Assembly (NCBI RefSeq): GCF_022819085.1
Contig: NZ_JALHAG010000001.1
Coordinates: 1,261,395-1,325,394, forward strand
Reading direction: 5' to 3'
DNA length: 64,000 nt
Source of the DNA: Planococcus ruber
GTDB lineage: Bacteria; Bacillota; Bacilli; Bacillales_A; Planococcaceae
The position numbers were made by a program, and so were the translations under genes. The notes under the pieces are model-generated. The model was not told the origin of the DNA, made no database searches, and saw only the letters and a program-made list of their open reading frames with translations. Position 1 is the stretch's first letter. Each line of letters opens with the position of its first letter. Shown piece after piece: positions 17,991-26,755 of the stretch.

Positions 17991-19889
17991 ATGAAACGCG
18001 TCGGCTTACTTGCTTTACTAGTTGCATTTCTATTCCTGCCTTCCCACATTTTTGCGGAAGAAACCGATACATATTTGATTCATGCGAATGAAACAGAATT
18101 GGAGGCCATTAAAGAACAGTTCGGGACACCTGCCGAAGAGTTCGAGGAAATTCCGCTCGTTGAATTAGAGCTAAGCGAATCGGAAAAAGCGGCTTTGCAA
18201 AAGCGATTTTCTAGCGCTGAGATCTACCCGAACCGGCAGTACGAAACTGCAGCAGACCTTGTCTCTCCTTCTTTTTCAATGATTAAAAGCACGCCGAAGC
18301 AAACTTCCCCTTATACCGGAAAAGGCGTGAAAGTGGCGGTCCTGGATACAGGAATCGATACGGAGCATCCCGACCTGAAAGTGGCGGGCGGCGTCTGTAC
18401 GGCAGCTGTTTGTGCGAGCAAAGTTCCGTACGATGATAATTTCGGGCACGGCACTCACGTAGCGGGCATTATTGCAGCACAAAAAAATGATTCCGGCATC
18501 ATCGGTATCGCACCGAATGTGCAATTGTACGCGATCAAAGCAATGAACAACCGTGGAGCCGGATCGACAGCGCAAATTACGAAAGGCGTGGAATGGGCGA
18601 TTCAAAATAAAATCGATATTTTGAATTTGAGCATTTCCATTTCGGTCAATGACCGGCCGCTAGAGTTGATGCTGCAGGAAGCTTATAAGCAAGGCATGAT
18701 TATTGTTTCCGCAGCCGGAAACGAAGGCGGTTCCGGACAGATGGACACGATGACGTACCCGGCCAAGTATTCGTCGGTCATCGCAGTAGGCGCCGTTAAC
18801 AATGACTTTTCAAGAGAGCAAAACTCGTCGATCGGGCCTTCAATGGAATTTGCAGCTCCTGGAACAGAGATTTTCAGCACGTATCCAAAAGAGCTCGACG
18901 AATGGGACAATAAAATTGACGGCTACCGAAACTTAACGGGCACTTCGATGGCTGCTCCCCATGTCGCAGGTGTTTTTGCCATTTACAAAGAGCAGTATCC
19001 GGGCCTTTCGAACGTGAAATTGCGTGAAATGGCGCAAGCAACCGCAAAAGATTTAGGAACGCCTGGCCGCGACAATGTATTTGGCTTTGGGGCGATTCAA
19101 TACGAAAAAGAAATCAAAGCCGTCCCGTTTATCCAAGCGGCCATTAAAAAAGGCGGCATTTCCTTTACCTTAAAAAATCCTGAGCTTGCAGCTTCGCCTT
19201 CTCTAAAAGAAGGGGATGCGGAATTGAAAAGTACAGGTACGAACAAATGGGAAACGTACAAAACAAAAGGAAATTATTCCTTTGCGTTCAGCTACACGGA
19301 TGCAAAAGGCGTGAAAAAGTCGGAGAATCTGTCCATCACGCTGACAGAGCCGGCCTTTAAAGATGTAACGATGTCGTCCTGGTTTGCGCCGCATATCAGC
19401 TACCTCTACAGCAACGATAGAATTAGCGGCTACACAGACGGAACCTTCAAACCGCGAAAAGAAATCACCCGCGCAGAAGCGCTGATATTGATCGGCAGAG
19501 CTCAAGGGCTTGACGGAAAAGCACGCAATACCGTCTTTAAAGACGTGAGCGCGAATAATGCAGCTTCCGGCTATATTCAATCAGCTTATGATAAAGGGAT
19601 TTTGTCCGGTTTCCCGGATGGCACGTTCCGTCCCTACCAGTCGGTAACGCGTGCTGAAATGGCATTGTTGATCCAAAAAACGTACCAATTCGATTTTGAT
19701 CCAGCCGCAAAAATGCCGTTCACGGACGTCCACGAGAACATGGCAAGCTACGAAGCAATCCAAGCAATGACGCAGCAAGGCATTACTTTAGGCGTAAACG
19801 AAACGACTTTTGGACCAAGCCTGAATATGAACCGCTATTCGTTCAGCGTATTCTTGGCAAGAACGGAAAATCCATTACTATTTAAATAA
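17991..19889 (+). CDS. SLH-anchored subtilisin-like serine protease (S8)
   Basis: The start is placed at ATG 17991, which opens a clear signal peptide (MKRVGLLALLVAFL..) behind AGAGGG; an upstream in-frame start adds 23 unlikely residues. The product is 632 residues. A short pro-region covers about 24-95. The S8 domain has Asp119 (VLDTGID), His153 (GHGTHVAG) and Ser319 (GTSMAAPHVAG). Two Cys in CTAAVC (136 and 141) might form a disulfide. A small beta-rich region follows, then three C-terminal SLH modules (about 460-630). Likely a surface-bound protease for maturation or nutrient release. Confidence 0.93.
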   Translation: MKRVGLLALLVAFLFLPSHIFAEETDTYLIHANETELEAIKEQFGTPAEEFEEIPLVELELSESEKAALQKRFSSAEIYPNRQYETAADLVSPSFSMIKSTPKQTSPYTGKGVKVAVLDTGIDTEHPDLKVAGGVCTAAVCASKVPYDDNFGHGTHVAGIIAAQKNDSGIIGIAPNVQLYAIKAMNNRGAGSTAQITKGVEWAIQNKIDILNLSISISVNDRPLELMLQEAYKQGMIIVSAAGNEGGSGQMDTMTYPAKYSSVIAVGAVNNDFSREQNSSIGPSMEFAAPGTEIFSTYPKELDEWDNKIDGYRNLTGTSMAAPHVAGVFAIYKEQYPGLSNVKLREMAQATAKDLGTPGRDNVFGFGAIQYEKEIKAVPFIQAAIKKGGISFTLKNPELAASPSLKEGDAELKSTGTNKWETYKTKGNYSFAFSYTDAKGVKKSENLSITLTEPAFKDVTMSSWFAPHISYLYSNDRISGYTDGTFKPRKEITRAEALILIGRAQGLDGKARNTVFKDVSANNAASGYIQSAYDKGILSGFPDGTFRPYQSVTRAEMALLIQKTYQFDFDPAAKMPFTDVHENMASYEAIQAMTQQGITLGVNETTFGPSLNMNRYSFSVFLARTENPLLFK

Positions 19890-19910
19890 TAAAAGTAAAT
19901 ATTTAACTAT

Positions 19911-19948
19911 AAAAACCGCAAAACGGAAGGGCCGTTTTGCGGTTTTTT
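19911..19948 (+). terminator. Intrinsic terminator after SLH subtilase gene
   Basis: A 12-bp stem, ACCGCAAAACGG/CCGTTTTGCGGT, closes an AAGGG loop and is followed by T residues. Confidence 0.93.
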
Positions 19949-20072
19949 AAATTTCAATTCAGTAAGATTAGCTCGAAATAGAGTGATTTTATTTCTTTTC
20001 AGGACTCAATAATCAGGCGCCAACTCATTATTTTGCCCGCTTTACCAAGTTTCTAAACCTGATTCTAGGCAA

Positions 20073-20089
20073 TGTTACACAACTGTAAT
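20073..20089 (+). promoter_or_regulatory. WalR (YycF)-type binding box
   Basis: TGTTAC-N5-TGTAAT fits the published WalR consensus TGT(A/T)A(A/T/C)-N5-TGT(A/T)A(A/T/C) at every fixed position. It lies 119 nt upstream of an NlpC/P60 wall-hydrolase gene, a usual class of WalR target. Confidence 0.65.
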
Positions 20090-20207
20090 AGAATCGTAAC
20101 CTAATATTGGCAGTATGTCTGTTAGAATCTAAAACAGGTTAAGAAAAAAGAAAGATTCAGCGCCTGATCAGCGCTTTGAATCGCCAAAAATACTTAGAGG
20201 TGACGAT

Positions 20208-21263
20208 TTGAAAAAACGTATTATACTGATGATGATTGCTGTCCTATTGATAACAGCTAGTCCGTTTATGACAACTAAAGCAGATGCCAGTGGAGCAACA
20301 CCAGACGATATAGCAGCATACGCTTTGAAATTTAAAGGCACCCCTTATAAATTTGGCGGAACAACGCCATCAGGGTTCGATTGTTCAGGCTATATCCGAT
20401 ACGTCTTTAACCATTTCGGCATTTCATTGCCGAGAACATCCGCAGAACAATACAACGTAGGAACGTCCGTATCAAAAAGCAACCTGCAAAAAGGTGATCT
20501 TGTATTTTTCGCAAATACATATAAAAAAGGCATTTCGCATACAGGAATATACTTAGGTGACGGCAATGTGGTCTCTGCTGAAAGCGGCGGAGTCAATGTT
20601 TCAAATATTAACACGAACCCGTACTGGGGACCGAAATATGCAGGCGCGAAACGCTTGAGCAGCGTACAAAGCGCAGCTCCGGTAAAAGCGGAGCCGAAAC
20701 CGCTGCCGCCAGTAACAGACGGCAACTTCGTGGATGTGAAAACGTCTCACCCGGCTTATGAAGCCATCAAAACATTGAACACATCGGGCGTCATCAGCGG
20801 CTACCACCAACAAGATTTCCGCCCATCAGAAGAAGTGACGCGCGGACAAGCAGCAACGATGATCAACCGCGTGCTCGGCCTGACAGCGAAAAACAAAGTC
20901 CAATTCAGCGACGTCGCAGCGAACCATTCGTTTGCTAAAGATATTGCAGCGATGAACGAAGCAGGAATTCTCCAAGGATTTACAAACGGATCTTTCGGAA
21001 TGTACGCACCGTTATCGAAAACGCAATTGGCAGTCATCCTGGAAAGAGCCTTCCAGATGTCGACATCAGCAGAAATTCAAGCACAAACAGCTTCAGTGAA
21101 ATATTTGGATGTGGCAACTTCTTTCTGGGCGCACAAGCCAATCGTGACATTGAAAGCAATCGATCAAACAACGGTCTTCCAAACATCGAATTACTATGGT
21201 GAATCGAATGCAGACCGTGCAGAATTCGCTGCAGCCCTTTACAGCGCAATGAACGCAAAATAA
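20208..21263 (+). CDS. SLH-anchored NlpC/P60 endopeptidase
   Basis: A 351-residue secreted enzyme, TTG start with GAGGTG 6 nt upstream. After a signal peptide (1-27) comes the NlpC/P60 domain: catalytic Cys59 in GFDCSGY, catalytic His111 in ISHTGIYLG, and the closing WGPKYAGAKR. Three SLH modules fill about 170-350. It should cut D-Glu to diaminopimelate or Lys bonds in stem peptides. The catalytic half closely resembles that of the peptidase at 54827-55591, which lacks SLH and instead carries an SH3b module. A WalR-type box lies upstream. Confidence 0.92.
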   Translation: MKKRIILMMIAVLLITASPFMTTKADASGATPDDIAAYALKFKGTPYKFGGTTPSGFDCSGYIRYVFNHFGISLPRTSAEQYNVGTSVSKSNLQKGDLVFFANTYKKGISHTGIYLGDGNVVSAESGGVNVSNINTNPYWGPKYAGAKRLSSVQSAAPVKAEPKPLPPVTDGNFVDVKTSHPAYEAIKTLNTSGVISGYHQQDFRPSEEVTRGQAATMINRVLGLTAKNKVQFSDVAANHSFAKDIAAMNEAGILQGFTNGSFGMYAPLSKTQLAVILERAFQMSTSAEIQAQTASVKYLDVATSFWAHKPIVTLKAIDQTTVFQTSNYYGESNADRAEFAAALYSAMNAK

Positions 21264-21273
21264 TAAAAGACAA

Positions 21274-21318
21274 GAACTGCCGCTTAGCCATGAAAATGGT
21301 TGGGCGGCAGTTTTTTTT
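21274..21318 (+). terminator. Intrinsic terminator after SLH NlpC/P60 gene
   Basis: AACTGCCGC and GCGGCAGTT pair around an inner hairpin; eight T residues follow. Confidence 0.88.
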
Positions 21319-21324
21319 AGCTGC

Positions 21325-21413
21325 AACTCAAACCGTCTTGAGGGAAACTCGCCAATATTTGCGAGCAACTCACGCCACTTTGAGGAAAACTCGACACAAT
21401 TAGAGAGCAACTC
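21325..21413. repeat. Array D: 21-nt degenerate repeats, AACTC core
   Basis: Four full units begin at 21325, 21346, 21367 and 21388, with a partial fifth at 21409; spacing is exactly 21 nt. Every unit starts AACTC and contains GAG about 10 nt later. It directly follows the terminator of the NlpC/P60 gene. Confidence 0.88.
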
Positions 21414-21597
21414 ATGGCAACTGTAAAACGTTCTTCTCATTTTTTCGAAACAAAAGAACTAGTTCTATAGAAGAAACTTTTTTTACTGTATTTTTGATAA
21501 GGCAAAGGGCTCGTTCTTTCAGAACATGCCATAAAAAACCTTTTTTAAAGGACAAAAATGCATTACACTGAAATCAGGCAGAAATAAGGAGGACTTC

Positions 21598-23628
21598 ATG
21601 AAGAACATTAGTAAATTCGTTGCGTCTATCTTGTTGATTATGGGAGTTTTAGGGTTCGCATCATCACCAAGCCAGGCCAGTGACATAGTCCCGGGCAGCG
21701 CCCTGGAAAAAGAAATGAATGAAATGATCAACCGCGGCATCCTTTCAGGCTACAAAGACGGCACGTACCGTCCAACTGAAAACGTGACGCGTGAGCAGTT
21801 TGCCGCTTTTATTAGCCGGGCCATGAAACTGCCGGCAGGGACGCATACATTCAAAGACGTTCGAAGCGATTCAAGCCTTGGCGCTGAAGTCGGCAAAGTG
21901 TACGCCGCCGGCATCATGCAAGGGATCACGAAAGACACATTCCAGCCGCAAGCGCTGATTACGCGTGATCAAGTGGCAATCACCGTGAAGAACATGCTGG
22001 AATACAGCAAGATGACGTTAAATCCGAAACGCATGAGTTTTACCGATGAAAATGAAATGTCATCCGTGACCTTAAGCGCCATCTACAATATTGCCAACTA
22101 CGATATTGTCTTCGGCTATCCGGATTACAAAACTTCACCTGTGACTTATTCTTTTAAACCGAAAAACAATGCGACACGTGAGCAGGCAGCAGCCTTTATT
22201 TACCGTTTCTTAACGGCTTATGAAGCAGCTCCGACGCCGGCGCCTGAGCAGCCGGCACCAACGGATCCAACTCCTGCACCAACGCCTCCAACAGACAACA
22301 GCCTTTATTATTTAGGGTACGTTGAAAACGGGAAGTTAGTTAAACAGGAATACGGACATAAAGATTATCTAAGCGCAGCGGAATCGTTCAAGAACGTGGC
22401 ATCCGCAAAAGCGATTCTGCGCGGCGATGAAATCATCCGCGTGAAGAGCGGGCTTGCGTTCGGCGACCGGGTATTAAACGGCGTCAAGCAAGTCACAACG
22501 ATCTACTACGATACCGATTTCAAGAAACAAGCGACGTATATCGAACACGGCCGTGAAATCCGCTACATCGATTCAAACGCTGATTTCGTCAAAGTGCAGG
22601 TCGGCGGAACGATCGGCTATGCGAAGCACAGCGAAGTGGATTTTGTGCCTTATGAATTGATCAAAGACCGCGACTACTACATCGTCAGCCAGTGGGGGAC
22701 GCTTAGCCATTTCCAATACAATTATGTGAATAAACAAGGCTCGAGCTATTCCATCGGACCAGCACCTTCATCGATGCAGCAAGGCGTGAAATACTACAGC
22801 CACGACGGCGTCCACTTTACAGCAGGATCGTCGAAAGTGGTGCACTACCCGTACTTCCAATACCAATCGGTCCGCACGAAAACGAATTACTCAGCAGCGG
22901 AACTCGATAAATACATCATGAGTCGTTTGACTGCTTTGAACAGTTCGTCAGGAACGTACAAAGACGCGATCACGAAATCAAAACTGATCGGCAAAGGGAA
23001 ATATTTCCTTGAAATGCAGGAGAAATACAACATCAATGCCTTGTTCATGCTGTCGGCAGCAATGCACGAAAGTGCGTATGGCATGAGCGCGAATGCACAG
23101 ACGAAGAACAACCTGTTCGGCATCCGCGTTTACGACGGTTCGCCGCATGAAGGCACGACGTACAAGCAGCCGGAAGGCAGCATCGATGCGTTCGCGCGCG
23201 AATACATGAACCGCAACTACGTCAACCCGAACGGCTCTTATGCAAACGGAGCAGCGCCGGGCAATAAAACCACAGGCTTCAACGTCAGCTACGCTTCTGA
23301 CCCGACATGGGGATCGAAAGTGGCGGGGCATATGTACCGCGCTGACTTGGAACTGGGCCAAAAAGACATCAACAAATACAAGCTCGGCATCACGAATACC
23401 GCGTCAGTAAATGTACGCAATGCTCCAGAAGGCGCTTTGCTGTATCAATACAAACGCACGTACCTGGGAGTTGAAAATGCCTTTGGCTACCCGGTGGTCA
23501 TCGTCGAAACGAAAAAACACACAGACGGCTACAACTGGTACAAAGTCATTTCCGACTTGAACCCGGAACACGATACCAACAACGGCTTTGGCTGGATCCG
23601 TTCGGACCTGGTCGATGTCATCAACTGA
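21598..23628 (+). CDS. SLH-anchored endo-beta-N-acetylglucosaminidase
   Basis: A 676-residue secreted protein with an AAGGAGG site. A signal peptide (1-28) precedes three SLH modules (about 30-210) and a Pro/Thr-rich linker (about 214-235). The middle region (240-420) has SH3-like segments such as VKVQVGGTIGYAKHS. A glucosaminidase domain (about 430-590) follows, with the catalytic Glu in SAAMHESAYGMS and NNLFGIRVYD. A C-terminal SH3b-like module covers about 600-676. It should cleave the glycan backbone of peptidoglycan. It completes a set of amidase, endopeptidase and glucosaminidase within 7 kb. Confidence 0.92.
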   Translation: MKNISKFVASILLIMGVLGFASSPSQASDIVPGSALEKEMNEMINRGILSGYKDGTYRPTENVTREQFAAFISRAMKLPAGTHTFKDVRSDSSLGAEVGKVYAAGIMQGITKDTFQPQALITRDQVAITVKNMLEYSKMTLNPKRMSFTDENEMSSVTLSAIYNIANYDIVFGYPDYKTSPVTYSFKPKNNATREQAAAFIYRFLTAYEAAPTPAPEQPAPTDPTPAPTPPTDNSLYYLGYVENGKLVKQEYGHKDYLSAAESFKNVASAKAILRGDEIIRVKSGLAFGDRVLNGVKQVTTIYYDTDFKKQATYIEHGREIRYIDSNADFVKVQVGGTIGYAKHSEVDFVPYELIKDRDYYIVSQWGTLSHFQYNYVNKQGSSYSIGPAPSSMQQGVKYYSHDGVHFTAGSSKVVHYPYFQYQSVRTKTNYSAAELDKYIMSRLTALNSSSGTYKDAITKSKLIGKGKYFLEMQEKYNINALFMLSAAMHESAYGMSANAQTKNNLFGIRVYDGSPHEGTTYKQPEGSIDAFAREYMNRNYVNPNGSYANGAAPGNKTTGFNVSYASDPTWGSKVAGHMYRADLELGQKDINKYKLGITNTASVNVRNAPEGALLYQYKRTYLGVENAFGYPVVIVETKKHTDGYNWYKVISDLNPEHDTNNGFGWIRSDLVDVIN

Positions 23629-23637
23629 AATTGAGAA

Positions 23638-23667
23638 AAGGGGCAGCTGCGGCTGCCCCTTTTTTTA
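23638..23667 (+). terminator. Intrinsic terminator after glucosaminidase gene
   Basis: A 9-bp stem, AGGGGCAGC/GCTGCCCCT, with a TGCG loop and T residues. Confidence 0.93.
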
Positions 23668-23680
23668 TACTGTTTTGGCT

Positions 23681-23875
23681 GAAATCAACCATTAAGCATC
23701 TGAAATCAATCCACCTTATTCTAGATGAAGCCAAATGCCTAAAATAGCTGCGCAATCACCACCAATCACCTGAAATTACCCGGATAGCTTGCGAAATTAC
23801 CCCATTCGAGTCTGAAATCACCCTTCGAGCGTCCGAAATTACCCAAACACTCTCGAAATCACCCCTGACGCCCAC
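23681..23875. repeat. Array E: 21-nt degenerate repeats, GAAAT(T/C)ACCC core
   Basis: Clear units begin at 23681, 23702, 23772, 23793, 23814, 23835 and 23855. Most are 21 nt; one is 20 nt, and a decayed stretch lies at 23724-23771. The array lies between convergent genes, right after one terminator and just before the other. The same core recurs at 54477-54758. Confidence 0.88.
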
Positions 23876-23881
23876 CCAAAC

Positions 23882-23911
23882 AAAAAAAGACCCGCCGCAG
23901 CGGATCTTTCA
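23882..23911 (-). terminator. Intrinsic terminator of the SCWP operon (minus strand)
   Basis: On the minus strand a CCGC/GCGG-type stem with AAAGA/TCTTT flanks is followed by a run of T residues, just past the flippase stop codon. Confidence 0.8.
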
Positions 23912-23931
23912 TTCAATCAAATCAACCTATT

Positions 23932-25452
23932 TTATTTCTTTCCGCGTCTTGCAAGCCCGAGGAAACGCTTGAAGCCATGCGGATGGACGATGCGCAGCAT
24001 CCCTGCGTAGACAATGATTCCAATCGGTACAAGCACCGCCAATTGAATCAATGAATACCAGTCTTCGGCGCCAAGCAGCTGTTTCGCGCCCCATACAACA
24101 GCACCCATGACAAGCGCCGGAACCAGGATGCGCCAAGCGGTTGTGCCGAAGCGGCGCAGCTGGTCCCAGCCTAAATCTTTATACACCACGATCATCGAAA
24201 CGGTGAAGTAGTAGATGGATACGGCAGAAGCGGCGAAAGCGAGCGCCGTGTAGCCGTAGCGGTCAACGAGCAGCCAGTTCAGCAGCAAGTTGACAGCGAT
24301 CGTCGTCACGGAAATGCGGAAAACGACAGCCGTTTTTCCGCGTGCGTACATCGATTTCGACAGAATCAATTGCATCCCTTGAAAAATGATGATCGGCAAA
24401 TAGAACAGGAGGGCAAGGTGCGTGTTCGCTGTGTCTTCAGCGGTAAAGAGTCCGCGTTCGTAGATGAACGACACGACAGCGTCTCCGACAACCGCAAGCC
24501 CGACCGCAATCGGCACGAGCGTGATGAACGAAATTTCCATGCCGCGGAAGACGGTATCTTTGAATTTCGGAAGATCGTCAATTTGTTCCGACATCAACGT
24601 AAAGATGATGGCCGCGAGCGTTGCGGCATAAATTGCATTCGGAATGCTGACGATCAATTGCGAGTTGTTCAAATACGTCACCGCACCTTCAAGGCCGGTG
24701 CCGGATGCAAAGGCTTTATTGACAAAAAGGTTGATCTGCCCGACCACCGAGTTCAGGAGGGAAGGGACGATCAGGATGATAAAGGCTTTCTTGAAGTCGG
24801 ATTCCAGGCGCAGCGTCGGTTTCCAGGAATAATCAGAGCGGATCAAATAATAGATTTGGATCAATGCCCCGACGACCGTCCCGAAAACGAACCCGTATGC
24901 CAGCGAATAAATTCCCCAAATGTCTGAAAATAATAAAGCAAACACAGCGGACATCAACGTCGCCAGCAATTTCGAAATCAAGGTCGGCACGAAAATGCGG
25001 CGCGACTGCAGGTAGGATTCCAATAAGCCGGCTAGGGCGATAAAGACCATGAAGATGAAGAACACTTCCGTCATTTCAACGGCAATCGGTTCAGCGCCTT
25101 CCGACATCTTCGGGTAGATGAGCGGCACAAGCCACTGGGCAGAGAACCAGCCGGCGACCGAAATGCCGACGAACAGGATCATCGTCCAGTTCAATAAGGC
25201 ATTGGCGTTCGTGTCGTCTTTATCTTCACCGGATTTCCGGCGCTTGATGTACATCGGCAAAAAGACGTTGTTAAAGCCGGTGGCGATCATCGCTACGACC
25301 AGTGTGATAAATGAAAACGCCAGGAAGTAGGCATCGGTAGCATCGGAAGCCCCGAATTCCTTTGCGACGATCGATTCGCGAAGGAAGCCCGATAATTTTA
25401 ATAGGAGTGCAAGCCCGGTGGTCCATATGGCCGCTTTTTTAAGACTGGACAT
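23932..25452 (-). CDS. murJ: MurJ/MviN-family lipid-linked oligosaccharide flippase
   Basis: The start is set at 25452 (ATG after AGAAGGGAA), giving 506 residues. An upstream GTG in frame adds 11 residues with no ribosome site. The protein has about 14 hydrophobic helices and the MviN opening KLSGFLRESIVAKEFG with ATDAYFLAF. MurJ proteins move lipid II across the membrane. Location at the end of an operon with csaB and a GT4 transferase suggests it could instead flip the lipid-linked SCWP precursor. Family is firm, substrate is inferred. Confidence 0.85.
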   Translation of the reverse strand: MSSLKKAAIWTTGLALLLKLSGFLRESIVAKEFGASDATDAYFLAFSFITLVVAMIATGFNNVFLPMYIKRRKSGEDKDDTNANALLNWTMILFVGISVAGWFSAQWLVPLIYPKMSEGAEPIAVEMTEVFFIFMVFIALAGLLESYLQSRRIFVPTLISKLLATLMSAVFALLFSDIWGIYSLAYGFVFGTVVGALIQIYYLIRSDYSWKPTLRLESDFKKAFIILIVPSLLNSVVGQINLFVNKAFASGTGLEGAVTYLNNSQLIVSIPNAIYAATLAAIIFTLMSEQIDDLPKFKDTVFRGMEISFITLVPIAVGLAVVGDAVVSFIYERGLFTAEDTANTHLALLFYLPIIIFQGMQLILSKSMYARGKTAVVFRISVTTIAVNLLLNWLLVDRYGYTALAFAASAVSIYYFTVSMIVVYKDLGWDQLRRFGTTAWRILVPALVMGAVVWGAKQLLGAEDWYSLIQLAVLVPIGIIVYAGMLRIVHPHGFKRFLGLARRGKK

Positions 25453-25502
25453 CAATTTCCCTTCTTTCTGAAAGTGTGTGCGCACGTGGCACAGACAAGC
25501 AA

Positions 25503-25536
25503 AGCGGCTGACTTCGAAAGTCTCGAGTCAGCCGCC
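25503..25536 (-). terminator. Strong hairpin between GT4 and flippase genes
   Basis: GCGGCTGAC and GTCAGCCGC pair, extended by an inner TCGA/TCGA, giving about 13 bp with one bulge. The minus-strand tail TTTGCTT is short, so it is likely an attenuator or processing site, not a full stop. Confidence 0.55.
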
Positions 25537-25558
25537 GGTTGTATTTAAGCTCAAGTTC

Positions 25559-26731
25559 TTATTTCTTCAGCGCTTTTTTGTAGATGGCTTCGTATTTCTC
25601 AGCCGCTGCGAAATGCGAGTATTCCGCGACGATTTTTTCGCGGGCCGCTTTCGCAAGCTCCTGCCCGTACGCCGGCTCATCCAACAAGCGGATCATGGCA
25701 TTCGACAGGTCTTCCACATTGCGTTCTTCGACAAGCAGGCCGTCTTTTTCGTGGTCGACGATTTCTTTCAAGCCGCCAACGGCACAAGCAATCAACGGAA
25801 TGCCGGAACCCATCGCTTCCAAAGCGGAAATCGACGTCGCTTCCTCAACGCCAGCCGAATAGATCGACGGCACAAGGGCGATATCGCTCAAAGCATAATA
25901 TTGGATCATGTCTTTATGGTCAACAGCGCCAAGCATTGTCACGCGTTCTTCGATGCCGAGTTCACGCGCTTTCGCTTTCATGTCATCCATCATTTCACCC
26001 GTTCCGGCAAATACCAATCGTGCATTCGGGTATTTTTCGAGCACAGGCGGGAAAGAAAGAATCGGATAGATGACGCCGTTTTTCTTCGTCAATCGGCGCG
26101 GGATGAAGAAAATCAAATCATCCTGCGGCAAATTGTATTTCGTACGGAATTCAGCGCGGCGTTCGACTTCCGGTTTGAAGTCTTCCACATCGATGAAGTT
26201 TTTGATCATCGTCGCATCTACGCCGGATTCACGCTTGATGTATTCTTTGATGCGCGTATCGACCGTAATGACGGCACGCGTTTTCTTGTACATGCTGAAC
26301 TCAACATTCAGCAAAGTCTGTTTGTGCTTGCTGTCTTCAGCGACCGAACCTTTTGAAATCCCTTCATACGTCAAATAGCCGTGGGCCGTTGTGACCGTCG
26401 GAAGCCCCGCGTTCAACGACGCGCGCGTCGCGAAGACGTCCTGGCCGTTGACGATGTCGAAGGATTTGTATTTCTCCTGTTTCAGCATCGCTTCCAAGAA
26501 ACCTTGGCGGCGATTTAAGGTCCAAACGTATCCGGCGCCTAAAGACATTTTGTTCAGAACGAACGAAGGCCCGCGGGCAATCAAATCGCGGCGCCATTTG
26601 GCTACGTCCGAGAACGAAAGCGTCTCAACCGTATGCCCCAAGTTTTCAAGACCCGTCTTCAACGTGGTCATATGGGTCGACAAACCGCCGAGGTGGGGGT
26701 AGTCGTAAGATGTTGCCAATAAAATTTTCAT
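25559..26731 (-). CDS. Glycosyltransferase family 4 (GT-B fold)
   Basis: A 390-residue cytosolic or membrane-associated transferase with a GGAGAAAGGAAAG ribosome region. The N-terminal half opens with LLATSYDYPHLGGLSTH, the glycine-rich acceptor-side loop. The C-terminal donor-binding half has EEATSISALEAMGSGIP with the E-x7-E motif of GT4 enzymes and GGLKEIV. It lies 24 nt after csaB in the same direction. It probably adds a sugar to the SCWP repeat; donor and acceptor cannot be told from sequence. Confidence 0.87.
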   Translation of the reverse strand: MKILLATSYDYPHLGGLSTHMTTLKTGLENLGHTVETLSFSDVAKWRRDLIARGPSFVLNKMSLGAGYVWTLNRRQGFLEAMLKQEKYKSFDIVNGQDVFATRASLNAGLPTVTTAHGYLTYEGISKGSVAEDSKHKQTLLNVEFSMYKKTRAVITVDTRIKEYIKRESGVDATMIKNFIDVEDFKPEVERRAEFRTKYNLPQDDLIFFIPRRLTKKNGVIYPILSFPPVLEKYPNARLVFAGTGEMMDDMKAKARELGIEERVTMLGAVDHKDMIQYYALSDIALVPSIYSAGVEEATSISALEAMGSGIPLIACAVGGLKEIVDHEKDGLLVEERNVEDLSNAMIRLLDEPAYGQELAKAAREKIVAEYSHFAAAEKYEAIYKKALKK

Positions 26732-26755
26732 GATTCTTTCCTTTCTCCAGATCCT

